From Pannonibacter sp. SL95 (lineage in GTDB: Bacteria > Pseudomonadota > Alphaproteobacteria > Rhizobiales > Stappiaceae): DNA of 64,000 nucleotides. Within the stretch, counting starts at the first letter, position 1; each line of letters opens with the position of its first letter. The position numbers were made by a program, and so were the translations under genes. Shown here piece after piece: positions 35,605-45,211 of this stretch. The stretch spans positions 173,501-237,500 of the forward strand of contig NZ_JAPPRC010000004.1 of NCBI RefSeq assembly GCF_026672425.1, written 5' to 3'. A model generated the notes under the pieces. It was not told the origin of the DNA and ran no database searches. It saw only the letters and a list, made by a program, of their open reading frames with translations.

Positions 35605-36854
35605 GGTTGCACCGCCGCCGTGCAGGCATAGAAGAAGGCGTCGAAGTTGCGCAGCACGGGGGCGGCCGGCAGATCAATCACGCGGTTGACGATGAAGGGA
35701 ACTTCCTGCTCGGTCAGGCCGCCATGGCTGCGCAGCGGCTCGTTGAGGGCGGCAAGGTCATGGCGGTGGGCGCTGGTGCCGAGGGTCATGTTCTCGCCGG
35801 AGATCATGACGAGATCACCGATGCGGTCACCCGGCAGCTCGAAGCGGCGGATGGCCTCATCCTTGTCCACCACCAGCAGCATGTCCGGCACGGCCTTGAG
35901 CCGGCTAATGATATCGGCGCGGTCGGCCCCGGCCGGCAGGTAGGCAGTTGCAAACGAGCCCAGCGCGCCGTGGTGCACGACGTAAGGGTCGGTGATCGGC
36001 AGGATCACGCGGGCCGCATCCTTGCCGAGCCAGCCGTCGAGGAGATCCTGCACGTAGATCACGGCCGGTGAGCCATCGGCCAGATGCTTCGGCTTCATGC
36101 CATGGTCGGCCGTGACGACGATCGCGGCGCCCAGCGCGTCAAGCTCCGTGAGGTAGCGGTCGAACATCTTGTAGAAGCTCTGCGCGTCAGCATCTTCCGG
36201 GGCATACTTGTGCTGCACGTAGTCGGTCGTGGTGAGATACATCACGTCCGGCTTCCACTCCTTCAGCAGGCGCACACCGGCAGCAAAGACGAACTCGGAC
36301 AGGTCCGCGGAATAGACTTCCGGAACCGGACGCCCGAGCCAGGCGCTGGCGTTGTTGATGCCATTTTCGGCCATGGTCGTCGCATCGGACTTCTCGGACG
36401 AGAAGCAGATGGCCCGGCCTTCATCGAACTTCAGACCGGCGCCCAGCAGCGCGCGCAGCTTGTCCTTGGCCGTGACCACGGCGACGCGGGCACCGGCAGC
36501 ATAGAACTGGCTGAAGATGGTCGGCGCACGCAGGAAGCGCACGTCGTTCATCATCACTTCCTTGCCGGTCTCCGGCTCGTAGAGGTAGTTGCCGCAGATG
36601 CCATGGACGATGGGCGGGCGACCGGTGGCGATGGACAGGTTGTTCGGATTGGTGAAGGACGGGATCACCGAATGGGCGAGACGGTCGGTGCCGGTCTCGC
36701 GCATCCGCTTCAGCGTCGGCATCAGCCCCTTGGCGATGGCAACATCCAGATAGGCCGGTTCGCAGCCGTCCAGGCAAATGGCGATGGCTGGCACCTTCGG
36801 CCAGGGATAGGTGCGGTCGTTGGCGACGATGGGCGTGCGGGCGTGAGCGTTCAT
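35598..36854 (-). CDS. phnA: Phosphonoacetate hydrolase
   Basis: 418 residues of the alkaline phosphatase / nucleotide pyrophosphatase superfamily. It cleaves the C-P bond of phosphonoacetate to acetate and phosphate using two zinc ions. [10 protein letters not shown] near residue 27 holds the first metal aspartate (D29), T68 in SFTNPNN is the nucleophile position, and TADHGM and RSHGG supply further metal ligands. ATG 36854 begins the conserved MNAHARTP sequence. It overlaps phnY. Expected products, phosphate and acetate, agree with the Na/Pi transporter upstream. Confidence 0.9.
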   Translation of the reverse strand: MNAHARTPIVANDRTYPWPKVPAIAICLDGCEPAYLDVAIAKGLMPTLKRMRETGTDRLAHSVIPSFTNPNNLSIATGRPPIVHGICGNYLYEPETGKEVMMNDVRFLRAPTIFSQFYAAGARVAVVTAKDKLRALLGAGLKFDEGRAICFSSEKSDATTMAENGINNASAWLGRPVPEVYSADLSEFVFAAGVRLLKEWKPDVMYLTTTDYVQHKYAPEDADAQSFYKMFDRYLTELDALGAAIVVTADHGMKPKHLADGSPAVIYVQDLLDGWLGKDAARVILPITDPYVVHHGALGSFATAYLPAGADRADIISRLKAVPDMLLVVDKDEAIRRFELPGDRIGDLVMISGENMTLGTSAHRHDLAALNEPLRSHGGLTEQEVPFIVNRVIDLPAAPVLRNFDAFFYACTAAVQPC

Positions 36855-36883
36855 GGCAGGTCTTTCGATTGGCAGGATCAGGA

Positions 36884-38071
36884 TCAGGCGGCGAGCTTGG
36901 CGCGCTCGGCAATGGCGGCGGCGGGCGGAGCGGCGCTGTCGACGCCCATTTCGGTGAGCGCCTCGGCGGCGGCGGCAACGACACGGCGCATGACGTGTTC
37001 GTCCATCCGGCCAATGCAGCCGATGCGGAAGCTGTCGACCGCGGTGAGCTTGCCCGGGTAGATGATGAAGCCCCTGGCCTTCATCAGCTCGTAGAACCGG
37101 TCGAAGACGAAGTTCGGATGGGCCGGATTGAAGAAGGTGACGATAATCGGCGACAGCCAGCGGTCGGCGAGCAGGGTCTCGAAGCCGAGCGCACGCATGC
37201 CGGCGACCATTACGTCGCGGTTGCGGGTGTAGCGCGCGCCACGGCCGGCGACGCCGCCCTCCAGACGATGCAGGCGCAGCGCCTCGAGGAACGCGGCGAC
37301 CACATGGGTCGGCGGGGTGAAGCGCCACTGGCCGGTCTTGACCATCGCCGTCCACTGCGCCGCCACATCGAGGCTGAGCGAGTGGGCGTTGCCCTTGGCA
37401 GCTTCCAGCGCCGACTTGCGGGCGATGACGAACCCGAAGCCCGGCACGCCTTCAACGCACTTGTTGGCCGAGGACACCATCGCCTCGTAAGGGATCTGGC
37501 GGACATCGAGCTCGACCGCGCCAAAGGCGCTCATGGAGTCGATCAGCAGCTTGCGGCCCCGCGAGATGACGGCAGCGGCGATTTCGGCAACCGGGTTGAG
37601 AATGCCTGACGATGTCTCGCAGTGGATGGCGATGACGTGGGTGATGGCCGGATCGGCATCAAGAGCCATAGCCACCTCGTCGCCGCGCGGCGGCAGGTAG
37701 TCGCCCTTGTTGATCAGGGTGAAGGCACGGCCCATGACGCGGAGCGTTTCGGCGGCACGCAGGCCATAGGCGCCGTTGGCAAGAACAAGCACCTTGCCGT
37801 CGCGCGGTACCAGCGTGCCCAGCATCGCCTCGACCGAGAAGGAGCCCGAGCCCTGCATGGGGACGCAGGCATAGTCGCCAGCCGTATCCCCGGCCATTTC
37901 GACCAGCTGATCGCACAGCGACTTTGTCATGGCGCGGAAGTCACCATCCCAGGAGCCCCAGTCGCGAAGCATGGCTTCCTTGACGCTGTAGGCGGTCGTC
38001 AGCGGGCCCGGCGTGAGCAGGAACGGCTCTCCCATCTGGGGATCCGGAAATGCGTTTTCGGCTTTGGTCAT
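36884..38071 (-). CDS. phnW: 2-Aminoethylphosphonate-pyruvate transaminase
   Basis: 395 residues, a PLP class V aminotransferase. It moves the amino group of AEP to pyruvate, giving phosphonoacetaldehyde and alanine. LTPGPLTTAYSVKEAMLRDWGSWD near the N-terminus and SGSFSVEAMLG are family features; K204 in SSANKCVEG should bind the cofactor. It is the first gene of phnW-phnA-phnY and starts 30 bases before phnA. Phosphonatase (phnX) is absent, so the pathway goes through phosphonoacetate. Confidence 0.92.
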   Translation of the reverse strand: MTKAENAFPDPQMGEPFLLTPGPLTTAYSVKEAMLRDWGSWDGDFRAMTKSLCDQLVEMAGDTAGDYACVPMQGSGSFSVEAMLGTLVPRDGKVLVLANGAYGLRAAETLRVMGRAFTLINKGDYLPPRGDEVAMALDADPAITHVIAIHCETSSGILNPVAEIAAAVISRGRKLLIDSMSAFGAVELDVRQIPYEAMVSSANKCVEGVPGFGFVIARKSALEAAKGNAHSLSLDVAAQWTAMVKTGQWRFTPPTHVVAAFLEALRLHRLEGGVAGRGARYTRNRDVMVAGMRALGFETLLADRWLSPIIVTFFNPAHPNFVFDRFYELMKARGFIIYPGKLTAVDSFRIGCIGRMDEHVMRRVVAAAAEALTEMGVDSAAPPAAAIAERAKLAA

Positions 38072-38100
38072 GGCGTTCCTCCCTGTGGATTGGCCTTCGA

Positions 38101-38171
38101 TGACTGATCGTCACACGCAGCAATTCATCTGTAAAATCGTTATTTAAGATCAGATAATCGATAAAATCGAT
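38101..38171. promoter_or_regulatory. AT-rich control region upstream of phnW with AAATC dyads
   Basis: Palindrome ATCGAT (38157-38162), AAA, ATCGAT (38166-38171), plus a TGTAAAATCGTTA segment at 38130-38142. The AAAATCG core recurs in the dyads near phnS and the LysR gene. The region is clearly richer in A and T than its surroundings and is where the phnW promoter must lie. Confidence 0.55.
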
Positions 38172-38174
38172 GTA

Positions 38175-39833
38175 TCAGACGTGCTCGACCAGACGCGTGT
38201 CACGCAGGTATCCCTGCTCCGACAGGATGGGATAGGCGACCTTCACCAGCAGCGAGTTCACTTCCTTCAAGGCACGCACCACCTCGAGGTGGATGTCGCT
38301 GGTGTCGAGCGTTTCCGCAGCGCCGGCGCGCAGGCGTGCCAGATGCCGGTCATGGCTTTCCCGCTCCATCCGGCGCAGAACGGATTTTTCCGCAGCCAGT
38401 TGCCGCGCGCTCTCAAGGTCGGAGGACACGAGGACATTCAGCGCCATGTGCATGTTGACCAGCACGCGCGCATGCAGAGCCTGGATCTCACCCCAGCCTT
38501 CCCGCGAGAACCGCAGCCGCAGACGGGACATTTCCTCGGCCTGGGTCAGGAGGTTCTTGGCGATGATGTCTCCCATCGCCTCGAAATCGATGGCAAGGCT
38601 TGCAAGCTCCAGGCTACGGCGGGCCTCGTCAGCACTGAGGCTGCCCCGGTTCACATCAGCGATGAACAGCTTGATGTCCGTATGCCGGCGGTTGACCTCC
38701 TGATCCATGGCCCTGAGGCGGCCGATCTGGAGCGGATCGCCGGCGTCGAGCATGTCGAGGACCGGCCGCAGCATGGCTTCGACGGCCTCCCCCATGCGCA
38801 ACAGCTCCCGCTGGGCGCTGGCCAGAGCCAGAACGGGCCGGGCCGTTGTCGAGCGGTCCAGAGCACTGCGATAGGTGGCCGTTTCTTGCATCTCCTGGGC
38901 CGGAACCGGCCAGAGGCGGGCCGTCAGCCGTTCCATGGGCCGGATGAACGGCAGCGCGGCCACCACAAGGCACAGGTTGAATGCAACATGGAAATTCACC
39001 AGTTGCACGGCCGGACTGCCCCCCAGCCCGCCAAGCAGCGCTGGAAACAGCTGCAACGCGACCAATGCGATAGCCGCCGCGACACAGCGGAAGATGAGGT
39101 TGCCAAGCGGGATCCGCCGGGCGGGCAGCGCTGCACCGCGCGTAAGCCAGACCGCAACGAGACCGCCGCCGACGTTCGCGCCGAGCACCATTGGCGCGGC
39201 GGCCTCAACGGGCAGAACCCCGTTTGCCGCAAAGCTGGCAAACAGGATCAGTGTTGCCACCGATGAATGCAGACCCCAGGCAATGAGGGCGGAAACGGCC
39301 AACGCCATCAGCGGGTCTCCCGCCAGATAGCCGGCAATCTGAGGCAGCACCTCGCTCTGCCTCGCCGGCGCGGTTGCCTGCCCCACCAGCTGCAGCGACA
39401 GGAGGATGAAGGCAATGCCCAGCGTGATGCGCCCGATCTGCCGCACCTGCCGGCTTTCGAACTTCAGGAACAGGGTGGCGCCGACCAGCATCAGACCCGG
39501 GATCAGTTCACTGAGGTCGAACGACAGAAGCTTGACGACCAGGGCGGAGCCAAGATCGGCCCCCAGGAGCGCCGCAATTCCGGTGCCGACACCGATGATG
39601 CTGGAGGCGCAGAAACCGACCGCCAGAACGCCGACGGCCGTCGCGCTCTGCAGCACGATGGCCAGAACGACGCCAGCCGCAGCCATACCAGGGGTGCCGC
39701 CCCTTGCATGGCGCATTGCATTGCGTAGCGCGGGCCCATAGGCGCGCTCGATGCCCGTGCGCACCATCCTGACCGCCCAGAGCAGCAGCATGACGGCAGC
39801 GGCGAGATGCAACAGGATGAGGAAGGGATGCAT
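38175..39833 (-). CDS. Na/Pi cotransporter family protein with PhoU domain
   Basis: 552 residues. The N-terminal two-thirds holds about nine membrane segments with two Na/Pi-cotransporter repeats, seen as QSATAVGVLAVGF near residue 63 and the ALIAWGLHSSVATLILFASF segment near 175. The C-terminal third is a helical PhoU-like domain (about residues 340-540). The class includes E. coli YjbB, which exports phosphate when it is in excess. As phosphonoacetate hydrolysis releases phosphate, export is plausible here. It is on the same strand as phnW and 103 bases upstream of it. Confidence 0.85.
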   Translation of the reverse strand: MHPFLILLHLAAAVMLLLWAVRMVRTGIERAYGPALRNAMRHARGGTPGMAAAGVVLAIVLQSATAVGVLAVGFCASSIIGVGTGIAALLGADLGSALVVKLLSFDLSELIPGLMLVGATLFLKFESRQVRQIGRITLGIAFILLSLQLVGQATAPARQSEVLPQIAGYLAGDPLMALAVSALIAWGLHSSVATLILFASFAANGVLPVEAAAPMVLGANVGGGLVAVWLTRGAALPARRIPLGNLIFRCVAAAIALVALQLFPALLGGLGGSPAVQLVNFHVAFNLCLVVAALPFIRPMERLTARLWPVPAQEMQETATYRSALDRSTTARPVLALASAQRELLRMGEAVEAMLRPVLDMLDAGDPLQIGRLRAMDQEVNRRHTDIKLFIADVNRGSLSADEARRSLELASLAIDFEAMGDIIAKNLLTQAEEMSRLRLRFSREGWGEIQALHARVLVNMHMALNVLVSSDLESARQLAAEKSVLRRMERESHDRHLARLRAGAAETLDTSDIHLEVVRALKEVNSLLVKVAYPILSEQGYLRDTRLVEHV

Positions 39834-39883
39834 GGCGGCGCTCCAGATGATGATCTCTCAACAAGCGCCGTTGCCATCCATAA

Positions 39884-39903
39884 ATCAAATCGTTAGATTT
39901 GAT
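39884..39903. promoter_or_regulatory. Perfect dyad between the Na/Pi transporter and LysR genes
   Basis: ATCAAATC (39884-39891), GTTA, GATTTGAT (39896-39903), centred between the divergent starts at 39833 and 39930. The CAAATCGTTA half is nearly the same as a segment upstream of phnW. A LysR site controlling both genes is the simplest reading. Confidence 0.6.
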
Positions 39904-39929
39904 GCTGTCATCAGTTTTGAGGGGGCTTG

Positions 39930-40805
39930 ATGCGCTACGTTCAGCTGCGCGCGTTTCATTATGTCGCGATCTGCGGCGGGTTCTCGCGGGCTGCCGAGGA
40001 ACTGCTTCTGACACAGCCGGCGATTTCCGATCAGGTGCGAAAGCTTGAAGAGGAATATGACGTGCTGCTGTTCAACCGGATGCGCAAGCAGGTGACGTTG
40101 ACGGCCGCCGGAGAACAGCTGCTTCAGGTCACCCGGCGCCTGTTCGACTGCGAGCAGCAGGCACTGGAATTCCTGTCGGAAAGCCGGGCGCTGCAGTCGG
40201 GCAACCTGCGGATTGTCGCCGACAGCGCGCATCACCTCCTGCATATCCTGGCCGCGTTCCGGCAGCGCTATCCCGGCGTGCATATCTCGGTACGCGCGGG
40301 CAACACCGAAACGGTCGTCACCTCCCTGCATAACTATGAAGCCGACATCGGCGTTCTGGGCGAGCGGCCGACGCTGAAGAACTTCGACTGCGAATTGCTC
40401 AGTTCCTCACCGATCATCGCGTTTGTCGCCAAGGATCATCCGCTTTCCGGCGCGAAGCAGGTGACCTTCGCCGAACTGGCGAAACTGCCGCTGGTGTTTC
40501 GCGAAAGAGGCTCGAAGACCCGCATGAAGCTGGAGGTCGCGGCCCGCGCGGCCGGGGTCGAGCTGAAGCCGGTGATCGAGGCGGAGGGCCGCGAGGCCGT
40601 GCGCGAGATCGTCGCTTCCGGTGCCGGAGTCGGCTTCGTCTCGCTCGCCGAATTTGGCGAAGACCAGCGCCTGGTCCGCATCCCCCTGTATCCGCAGGAA
40701 GAAATGATGATGGACGAGGCACTGATCTGTCTGCAGGAACGGCGCCAGGCAAAACTGGTCAGCGCCTTTTTCGATATCGCCCGGATGAGCGCCAACGCCA
40801 ATTGA
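39930..40805 (+). CDS. LysR regulator of the AEP region
   Basis: 291 residues from ATG 39930, preceded by GAGGGG. The N-terminal domain reads RYVQLRAFHYVAICGGFSRAA followed by LLLTQPAISDQVRKLE; the effector domain follows. Divergent from the Na/Pi transporter gene and adjoining the phn genes, it matches the LysR proteins often found with phnW clusters. These respond to AEP and allow its use even when phosphate is available. Specific target sites are inferred from the shared dyads. Confidence 0.85.
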   Translation: MRYVQLRAFHYVAICGGFSRAAEELLLTQPAISDQVRKLEEEYDVLLFNRMRKQVTLTAAGEQLLQVTRRLFDCEQQALEFLSESRALQSGNLRIVADSAHHLLHILAAFRQRYPGVHISVRAGNTETVVTSLHNYEADIGVLGERPTLKNFDCELLSSSPIIAFVAKDHPLSGAKQVTFAELAKLPLVFRERGSKTRMKLEVAARAAGVELKPVIEAEGREAVREIVASGAGVGFVSLAEFGEDQRLVRIPLYPQEEMMMDEALICLQERRQAKLVSAFFDIARMSANAN

Positions 40806-41205
40806 ACCGCAAGGCTGCATATCTTGGTTGCAGGCCCGATGGGCCACGCTGGGTGGCACAAGATTTGACCAGGGCGCACAAGGTCACATGATTTCCTGCT
40901 GGATTTGATCCGCACGGCTGCCGTGTCCTTCTGATGGTCTGAAACGTTGATCCATCCGAACCCAACTGGAACTTCAGTGCGCGAAAATAAACTTGCTTGG
41001 GCCAGCCAGCGCAGGATCTTTTGACCCTGCATCAAGACAGCAAGATCTGCATCTGGCGCGATGCGGAACCGCGCTGATTGCTGCAGGGCAGCATCCCGGC
41101 GCGTTTCTCGACCCGACTATGGGCGTCTAGACCTCTTTTAGAGGTGTTGCGGGCATTTTTGGCGCTCCCTAGGCTTCGTTCGACCCCTCCAGTGGAGACG
41201 AACGC
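40806..41205. other. Intergenic stretch of 400 bases ahead of the five-gene exported-protein operon
   Basis: No gene is supported. A small hairpin ACCTC-TTTTA-GAGGT lies at 41131-41145, about 60 bases before the operon start. The promoter of the following operon should be here, but no clear -35/-10 pair was seen. Confidence 0.5.
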
Positions 41206-41694
41206 ATGTCCCGCATCCCGATTGTCGCCGCCGCAGGCCTCTTCCTCGGACTGACGGCTGCAGCTCAGGCAAATGACTGCCAGACTGTTGCTGATGCCTA
41301 TGATGCGCTTGGCAAGGTTGCAGCCTATCGCCAGACAGTATCGCTGAACGGAGCGGTGGTGCTGGAGGCGATTGCAGTTGGCGACAAGCTGTACCGCAAG
41401 GATGGCGACAGCTGGAGTGCGATGGATCTTGGACCCGGCGGACGCGCCGCCATGCAGAAGCAGGCGATCCCCGGCGCGGACAGCCTGAAGGATTGCACCA
41501 AGGTCGGCCCCGACACCCTTGATGGGGTGGACGCGGTGATGTTCGACTATATCCCCCCGCCGATGGCTGGAGCTGGCGTTCTTGTCCTGCAACGGGTCTG
41601 GATCAGCAATGGATTGCCCCTGCGCATGACCACCGAACAGCCCAAAACGGACGTCCGGATCTTCTATGACAATGTGACAGCCCCAACACCATGA
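41206..41694 (+). CDS. Small exported protein of unknown function
   Basis: 162 residues with a signal peptide ending near AAAQA; the mature protein starts NDCQTVADAYDALGK. Two mature cysteines (in NDCQ and KDCT) may form a disulfide. The strand-rich body, with VVLEAIAVGDKLYRKDGDSW and RVWISNGLPLRMTTEQP, resembles LolA/outer-membrane lipoprotein sorting-like folds in general shape, but I do not recognise the family. Its stop overlaps the next start (ATGA), so it is coupled to the von Willebrand A protein. Confidence 0.75.
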   Translation: MSRIPIVAAAGLFLGLTAAAQANDCQTVADAYDALGKVAAYRQTVSLNGAVVLEAIAVGDKLYRKDGDSWSAMDLGPGGRAAMQKQAIPGADSLKDCTKVGPDTLDGVDAVMFDYIPPPMAGAGVLVLQRVWISNGLPLRMTTEQPKTDVRIFYDNVTAPTP

Positions 41695-43763
41695 CAGGAC
41701 GCCAGAATCCCGCACTGCGGCTTGTGCCGCAGCTGGTCTTCAGCGCGGTTGCCGGCTTTCGGCAGCTGGCCAGTGTCGCAGTCCTGATCGCGACCTTCCT
41801 GTTGCTGCCAGCTGTGGCTGCGGCAGGCGATGCGGCAGTGCTGATCATCGATTCTTCCGGCAGCATGTCCGAACGGCAAGGCACCGAGACGCGACTGGAT
41901 GCAGCAAGGGCCGTGATCCGCAAGGAAGTGGAGAACTGGCCGGAGGGCCGTGAACTCGGCCTGATCGCCTACGGCCACCGCAAAGCCCGCGACTGCCGTG
42001 ACATCGAGACGCTTATCCCGCTTGGTCCGGTGAATCTGAGTGCCGTCAAACAGGGGCTGGACAGCCTGCGCGCGCGTGGCAAGACCCCGCTCTCGGCGTC
42101 CCTGCGACAGGCGGCTGGCCTGTTGCCTCCTGAAGGCGGCAGCATCTTGCTGGTCAGCGACGGGCTGGAGACCTGCAACGAGGACCCCTGCGCTGTTGCC
42201 GAGGATCTGCGCAAGGCCAAGGCGGGCCTGGTGATTCATGTGATCGGCTTCGGCCTGTCCGAACAGGACATGCAGTCGCTCGCCTGCATCGCTGGTTCGA
42301 GCGGTCTTTCGATCGGGACCGGCGACCGGCAGACGCTGTCGGAGGCACTGTCAAAGGCTGGTGAGCAGATCGCGGCAGAGCCAGTTGCTACTGAAATCAA
42401 GATCGAACCTGCCGCCGCTGAGCCAGCGCCCACCGAGGAGGTGCCGCCAACCACGCCACCTGCCCCGATTGTTGCTGCAGCGGTTCATCTCGTCGCTGTC
42501 GTGGGCGATGAGCCTGTACCAGGTGCCGTGCGATGGCAGCTCACCACCGCGGACGGAACCGAAGTGTACGAAGGCGAGAGCCGTGCCGTCGATCTGGACC
42601 TGAACCCCGGCCAGTACCGGGCCGCCATCGCTGGCTCCAATGCCACGGGATCGGCAGACATCGTGGTGAAGCCGTCCACGGACGGAAAGCCGGCCGAAAT
42701 CCGCGTGCCGATCGAGGCTGGTCTGATCCAGCTTTCGATGGTCGCCTCGAACAGTGAAGAAATCTCGGCCGCGGATATCAAGGGTGTACCGGTCTATCGC
42801 ATCGAGCCGCTGGACGGGCAACCACCGGCAACCGTTGCCGACGCGGACAAGGCAGAGGCTCTGCTGAAGCCGGGCCGCTACCGGATCACCGGATCATTCG
42901 GGTCTTTTGCCGCCAGCCGCGACATCACCGTCGCAGCCGGCAAGCAGAGCGAGGAAGTCATCGATCTCGGCCTCGGCCGCATCACCCTGGAGGCCGCTGT
43001 CGAGGGAGCGAAAGAGCCCGTTGCAAGCGGGTCGGGCCTCGACTGGAGCCTTGAACCCGAGGCCGCAGGCACCGCCACCGACCTGCGCCTGGAGGCCAAG
43101 GCCACGGCCCGGCCGACCATCCTGGCACCTGCCGGACCCTACACCGCGAGCCTGCAGGTTTCCGGGGCACGGATCAACCAACCGGTCGAAGTGGTGGCCG
43201 GAAAGACCGTCACCGCCCGCCTGCCTCTGCCCTCCGCCACCTTGACCCTGGAAGCGGCACTCAGCCCCAACACGCCCGCCTTTGACGATTGGCGCGACGC
43301 GATCTGGAGCGTTGTGCCGAAATCCCTCATCGGCGGTATCGCGGCCGGGGCGGCGCTGGAAAACAACCTCGTCGCCCGGCCGGTTCTGACGCTGACGCCC
43401 GGCACCTGGATCGTTTCGCTCAGCTCCGGCCAGGCCAAGGCCACGCGCGACATCGACATCGCACCGGGGGCGAAGGTCACCGAGCGGCTGGACCTGTCCG
43501 CCGGACGGCTGACGGTGATCGCTGAGCCAAACGCTGGCCAGGCGCTGCCGATGAATGTGCTCGTTTCGATCTTCGCCGGCACCGGCGACGGCGGCTTCGA
43601 CGAAAAGCCCCTGGCGCAAGGTGGCACGCGGCGGGATTTCGGCTCGGTCCTGCCAGCCGGCCGTTACCGCGTGACCGCGCTGGATGAGACCGGCCGGGCG
43701 GCGGAAGTCCCCGTCGACCTCGCCAGCGGCCAGAGCCTCGAACTCAAGCTTGTCCTGCAATGA
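41691..43763 (+). CDS. Exported von Willebrand factor A domain protein
   Basis: 690 residues. A long N-terminal leader has a hydrophobic segment at about 28-45. The von Willebrand A domain follows with a complete metal-ion site: DSSGSMS at residues 54-60, a threonine in RGKTPLSASL and an aspartate in LLVSDGLETC. After a proline-rich linker (about 235-265) come at least four beta-rich repeats of about 90 residues, each with a pattern like LNPGQYRAAI, LKPGRYRITG, LTPGTWIVSL and LPAGRYRVTA. Such repeats look like carbohydrate- or protein-binding folds. Function is unknown. The overlap with its neighbours shows a coupled operon. Confidence 0.8.
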   Translation: MTGRQNPALRLVPQLVFSAVAGFRQLASVAVLIATFLLLPAVAAAGDAAVLIIDSSGSMSERQGTETRLDAARAVIRKEVENWPEGRELGLIAYGHRKARDCRDIETLIPLGPVNLSAVKQGLDSLRARGKTPLSASLRQAAGLLPPEGGSILLVSDGLETCNEDPCAVAEDLRKAKAGLVIHVIGFGLSEQDMQSLACIAGSSGLSIGTGDRQTLSEALSKAGEQIAAEPVATEIKIEPAAAEPAPTEEVPPTTPPAPIVAAAVHLVAVVGDEPVPGAVRWQLTTADGTEVYEGESRAVDLDLNPGQYRAAIAGSNATGSADIVVKPSTDGKPAEIRVPIEAGLIQLSMVASNSEEISAADIKGVPVYRIEPLDGQPPATVADADKAEALLKPGRYRITGSFGSFAASRDITVAAGKQSEEVIDLGLGRITLEAAVEGAKEPVASGSGLDWSLEPEAAGTATDLRLEAKATARPTILAPAGPYTASLQVSGARINQPVEVVAGKTVTARLPLPSATLTLEAALSPNTPAFDDWRDAIWSVVPKSLIGGIAAGAALENNLVARPVLTLTPGTWIVSLSSGQAKATRDIDIAPGAKVTERLDLSAGRLTVIAEPNAGQALPMNVLVSIFAGTGDGGFDEKPLAQGGTRRDFGSVLPAGRYRVTALDETGRAAEVPVDLASGQSLELKLVLQ

Positions 43764-43801
43764 TACCGGCGCAGCGCCTGCGCCCGACGCACAAGGAACC
43801 G

Positions 43802-45211
43802 ATGATGCACCCGTTGCTTCGCCTGCCGGTCACCGCCCTGCTGCTGGGGCTCTCGCTGCAGACCGCCGCCGCCCAGACAGCGCCAACGCCCGGGCAGGCG
43901 AAAGAGGTGATCGATGCGGTCAAGAACCTGCCCGATCAGGCCGCCGACAAGGCTGCAGATCTGGCCAAGCAGGCCCTGCCACCTGAACTGGCCCCCCTCG
44001 CAGACACCGCCGCGACACTGGGCAAGACACTGGCCAACGTCGCCGACGGCAAGATCATTGCTGATGCGGTTGGCACTGCCTTCGACAAGTTCGGCGGGGT
44101 GATGGCCGAAATCCTGGGCAGCGGCCAGGAACTGCGCGCCCGGCTTGACCGCCTGGAAAAGGAAAACACGGAGAAGATGATCGAGATCGAGCATTCGAAG
44201 GCCAGTCTGGCGGCCCTCGACCAGAAGCTCGTCTCGACGACCGCCGCGCTGACGGAACTCCTTGAGGCGCACAACAAGCGTTTGACCGAACTGGAAGCCA
44301 GAGTGGCAAAGCTGGAGGCCGAGCGCGGGGTGTTCAAGGCTCCGTTCAAGGTCGTCAATGCCAGCGGCGCGGTGTTGTTCAGCGTCGCAGCCGACGGGCG
44401 CACCGTCGTCGGCAGCGAATCCGGCGCATCGATTGCAATGAAAGCCTCGGGCGCGGACAGCGCCTTCATCCAGCTGTCGTCGGGCGCCAAGAAAATTCTG
44501 CTGGGCGCGGACAGCGGCGATGCCTCGATCCTGCAACTCAACGACGGCGCGGACGCGGTGGTCAAGCTGTACGCCGGGCAGGGGGACAACGCCTTCCTGC
44601 GCGTCGCCGGCGGCACCTCGAACGCCATCATCAACGCAGACCCCAGCAACGCCGCTCTCATGCAGCTGCAGGCTGGCCAGGACGGCGGGCTGACCCTGTC
44701 CTCCAAGGCAGAGGATCTCGGCCTGATGATCCGCAAGAGCGGACAGAACGCGGCCGGCCTTGGTGCCTCCGCTGGCAAGGGCGTGGCGCTGCGGATCTTC
44801 AACAGCGCCGGTCAGCCCATTGTTGCCGGCGGCGAGAACCCCGGCGGGGCCGGAACCGGGATCCTGTATGTGGGCGACGGGACCAGCAACAAGGCCGCGC
44901 TTGCCGTTGACACGGCCCAGGGCGGCCTCGTGTATGCGTTTGCGCCTGATGGCACCGTTGGTGCCGGCCTTGTCGGGGCTGACCGGGCGGCCGTCGCCTT
45001 CAATGCAGCCGGCGCCCCTGTGGCAACCATCTCCAAGAGCGACAAGAGCGAAGGCGGCACTGTCGTGGCCCGCAACCCCGCCGGCGAAGGGATCTTTGCC
45101 GCCGGCTTTGCCGCCGAAGATGGCGGCGGCGAGGCCTGCGTCTGGCGCGCCAAGCGCAGCAACACCTTCTGCCTGGGGCTCGGAATGCCCGGAATGGGTG
45201 TCGGCAAGTGA
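43802..45211 (+). CDS. Exported coiled-coil protein with repetitive beta-rich tail
   Basis: 469 residues from ATG 43802 (a second ATG follows at 43805; AAGGA is just upstream of both; an ATG at 43760 overlaps the previous stop). A signal peptide ends near TAAAQ. Residues about 100-180 form a coiled coil (LRARLDRLEKENTEKM and later heptads up to KRLTELEARVAKLEAERG). The remaining 290 residues are glycine/alanine-rich short beta repeats, such as AFIQLSSGAKKILLGADSG and AFLRVAGGTSNAIINADPS, similar in style to trimeric phage tail fibres or adhesin stalks. I do not recognise the family. It may form a trimer at the cell surface. Confidence 0.75.
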   Translation: MMHPLLRLPVTALLLGLSLQTAAAQTAPTPGQAKEVIDAVKNLPDQAADKAADLAKQALPPELAPLADTAATLGKTLANVADGKIIADAVGTAFDKFGGVMAEILGSGQELRARLDRLEKENTEKMIEIEHSKASLAALDQKLVSTTAALTELLEAHNKRLTELEARVAKLEAERGVFKAPFKVVNASGAVLFSVAADGRTVVGSESGASIAMKASGADSAFIQLSSGAKKILLGADSGDASILQLNDGADAVVKLYAGQGDNAFLRVAGGTSNAIINADPSNAALMQLQAGQDGGLTLSSKAEDLGLMIRKSGQNAAGLGASAGKGVALRIFNSAGQPIVAGGENPGGAGTGILYVGDGTSNKAALAVDTAQGGLVYAFAPDGTVGAGLVGADRAAVAFNAAGAPVATISKSDKSEGGTVVARNPAGEGIFAAGFAAEDGGGEACVWRAKRSNTFCLGLGMPGMGVGK

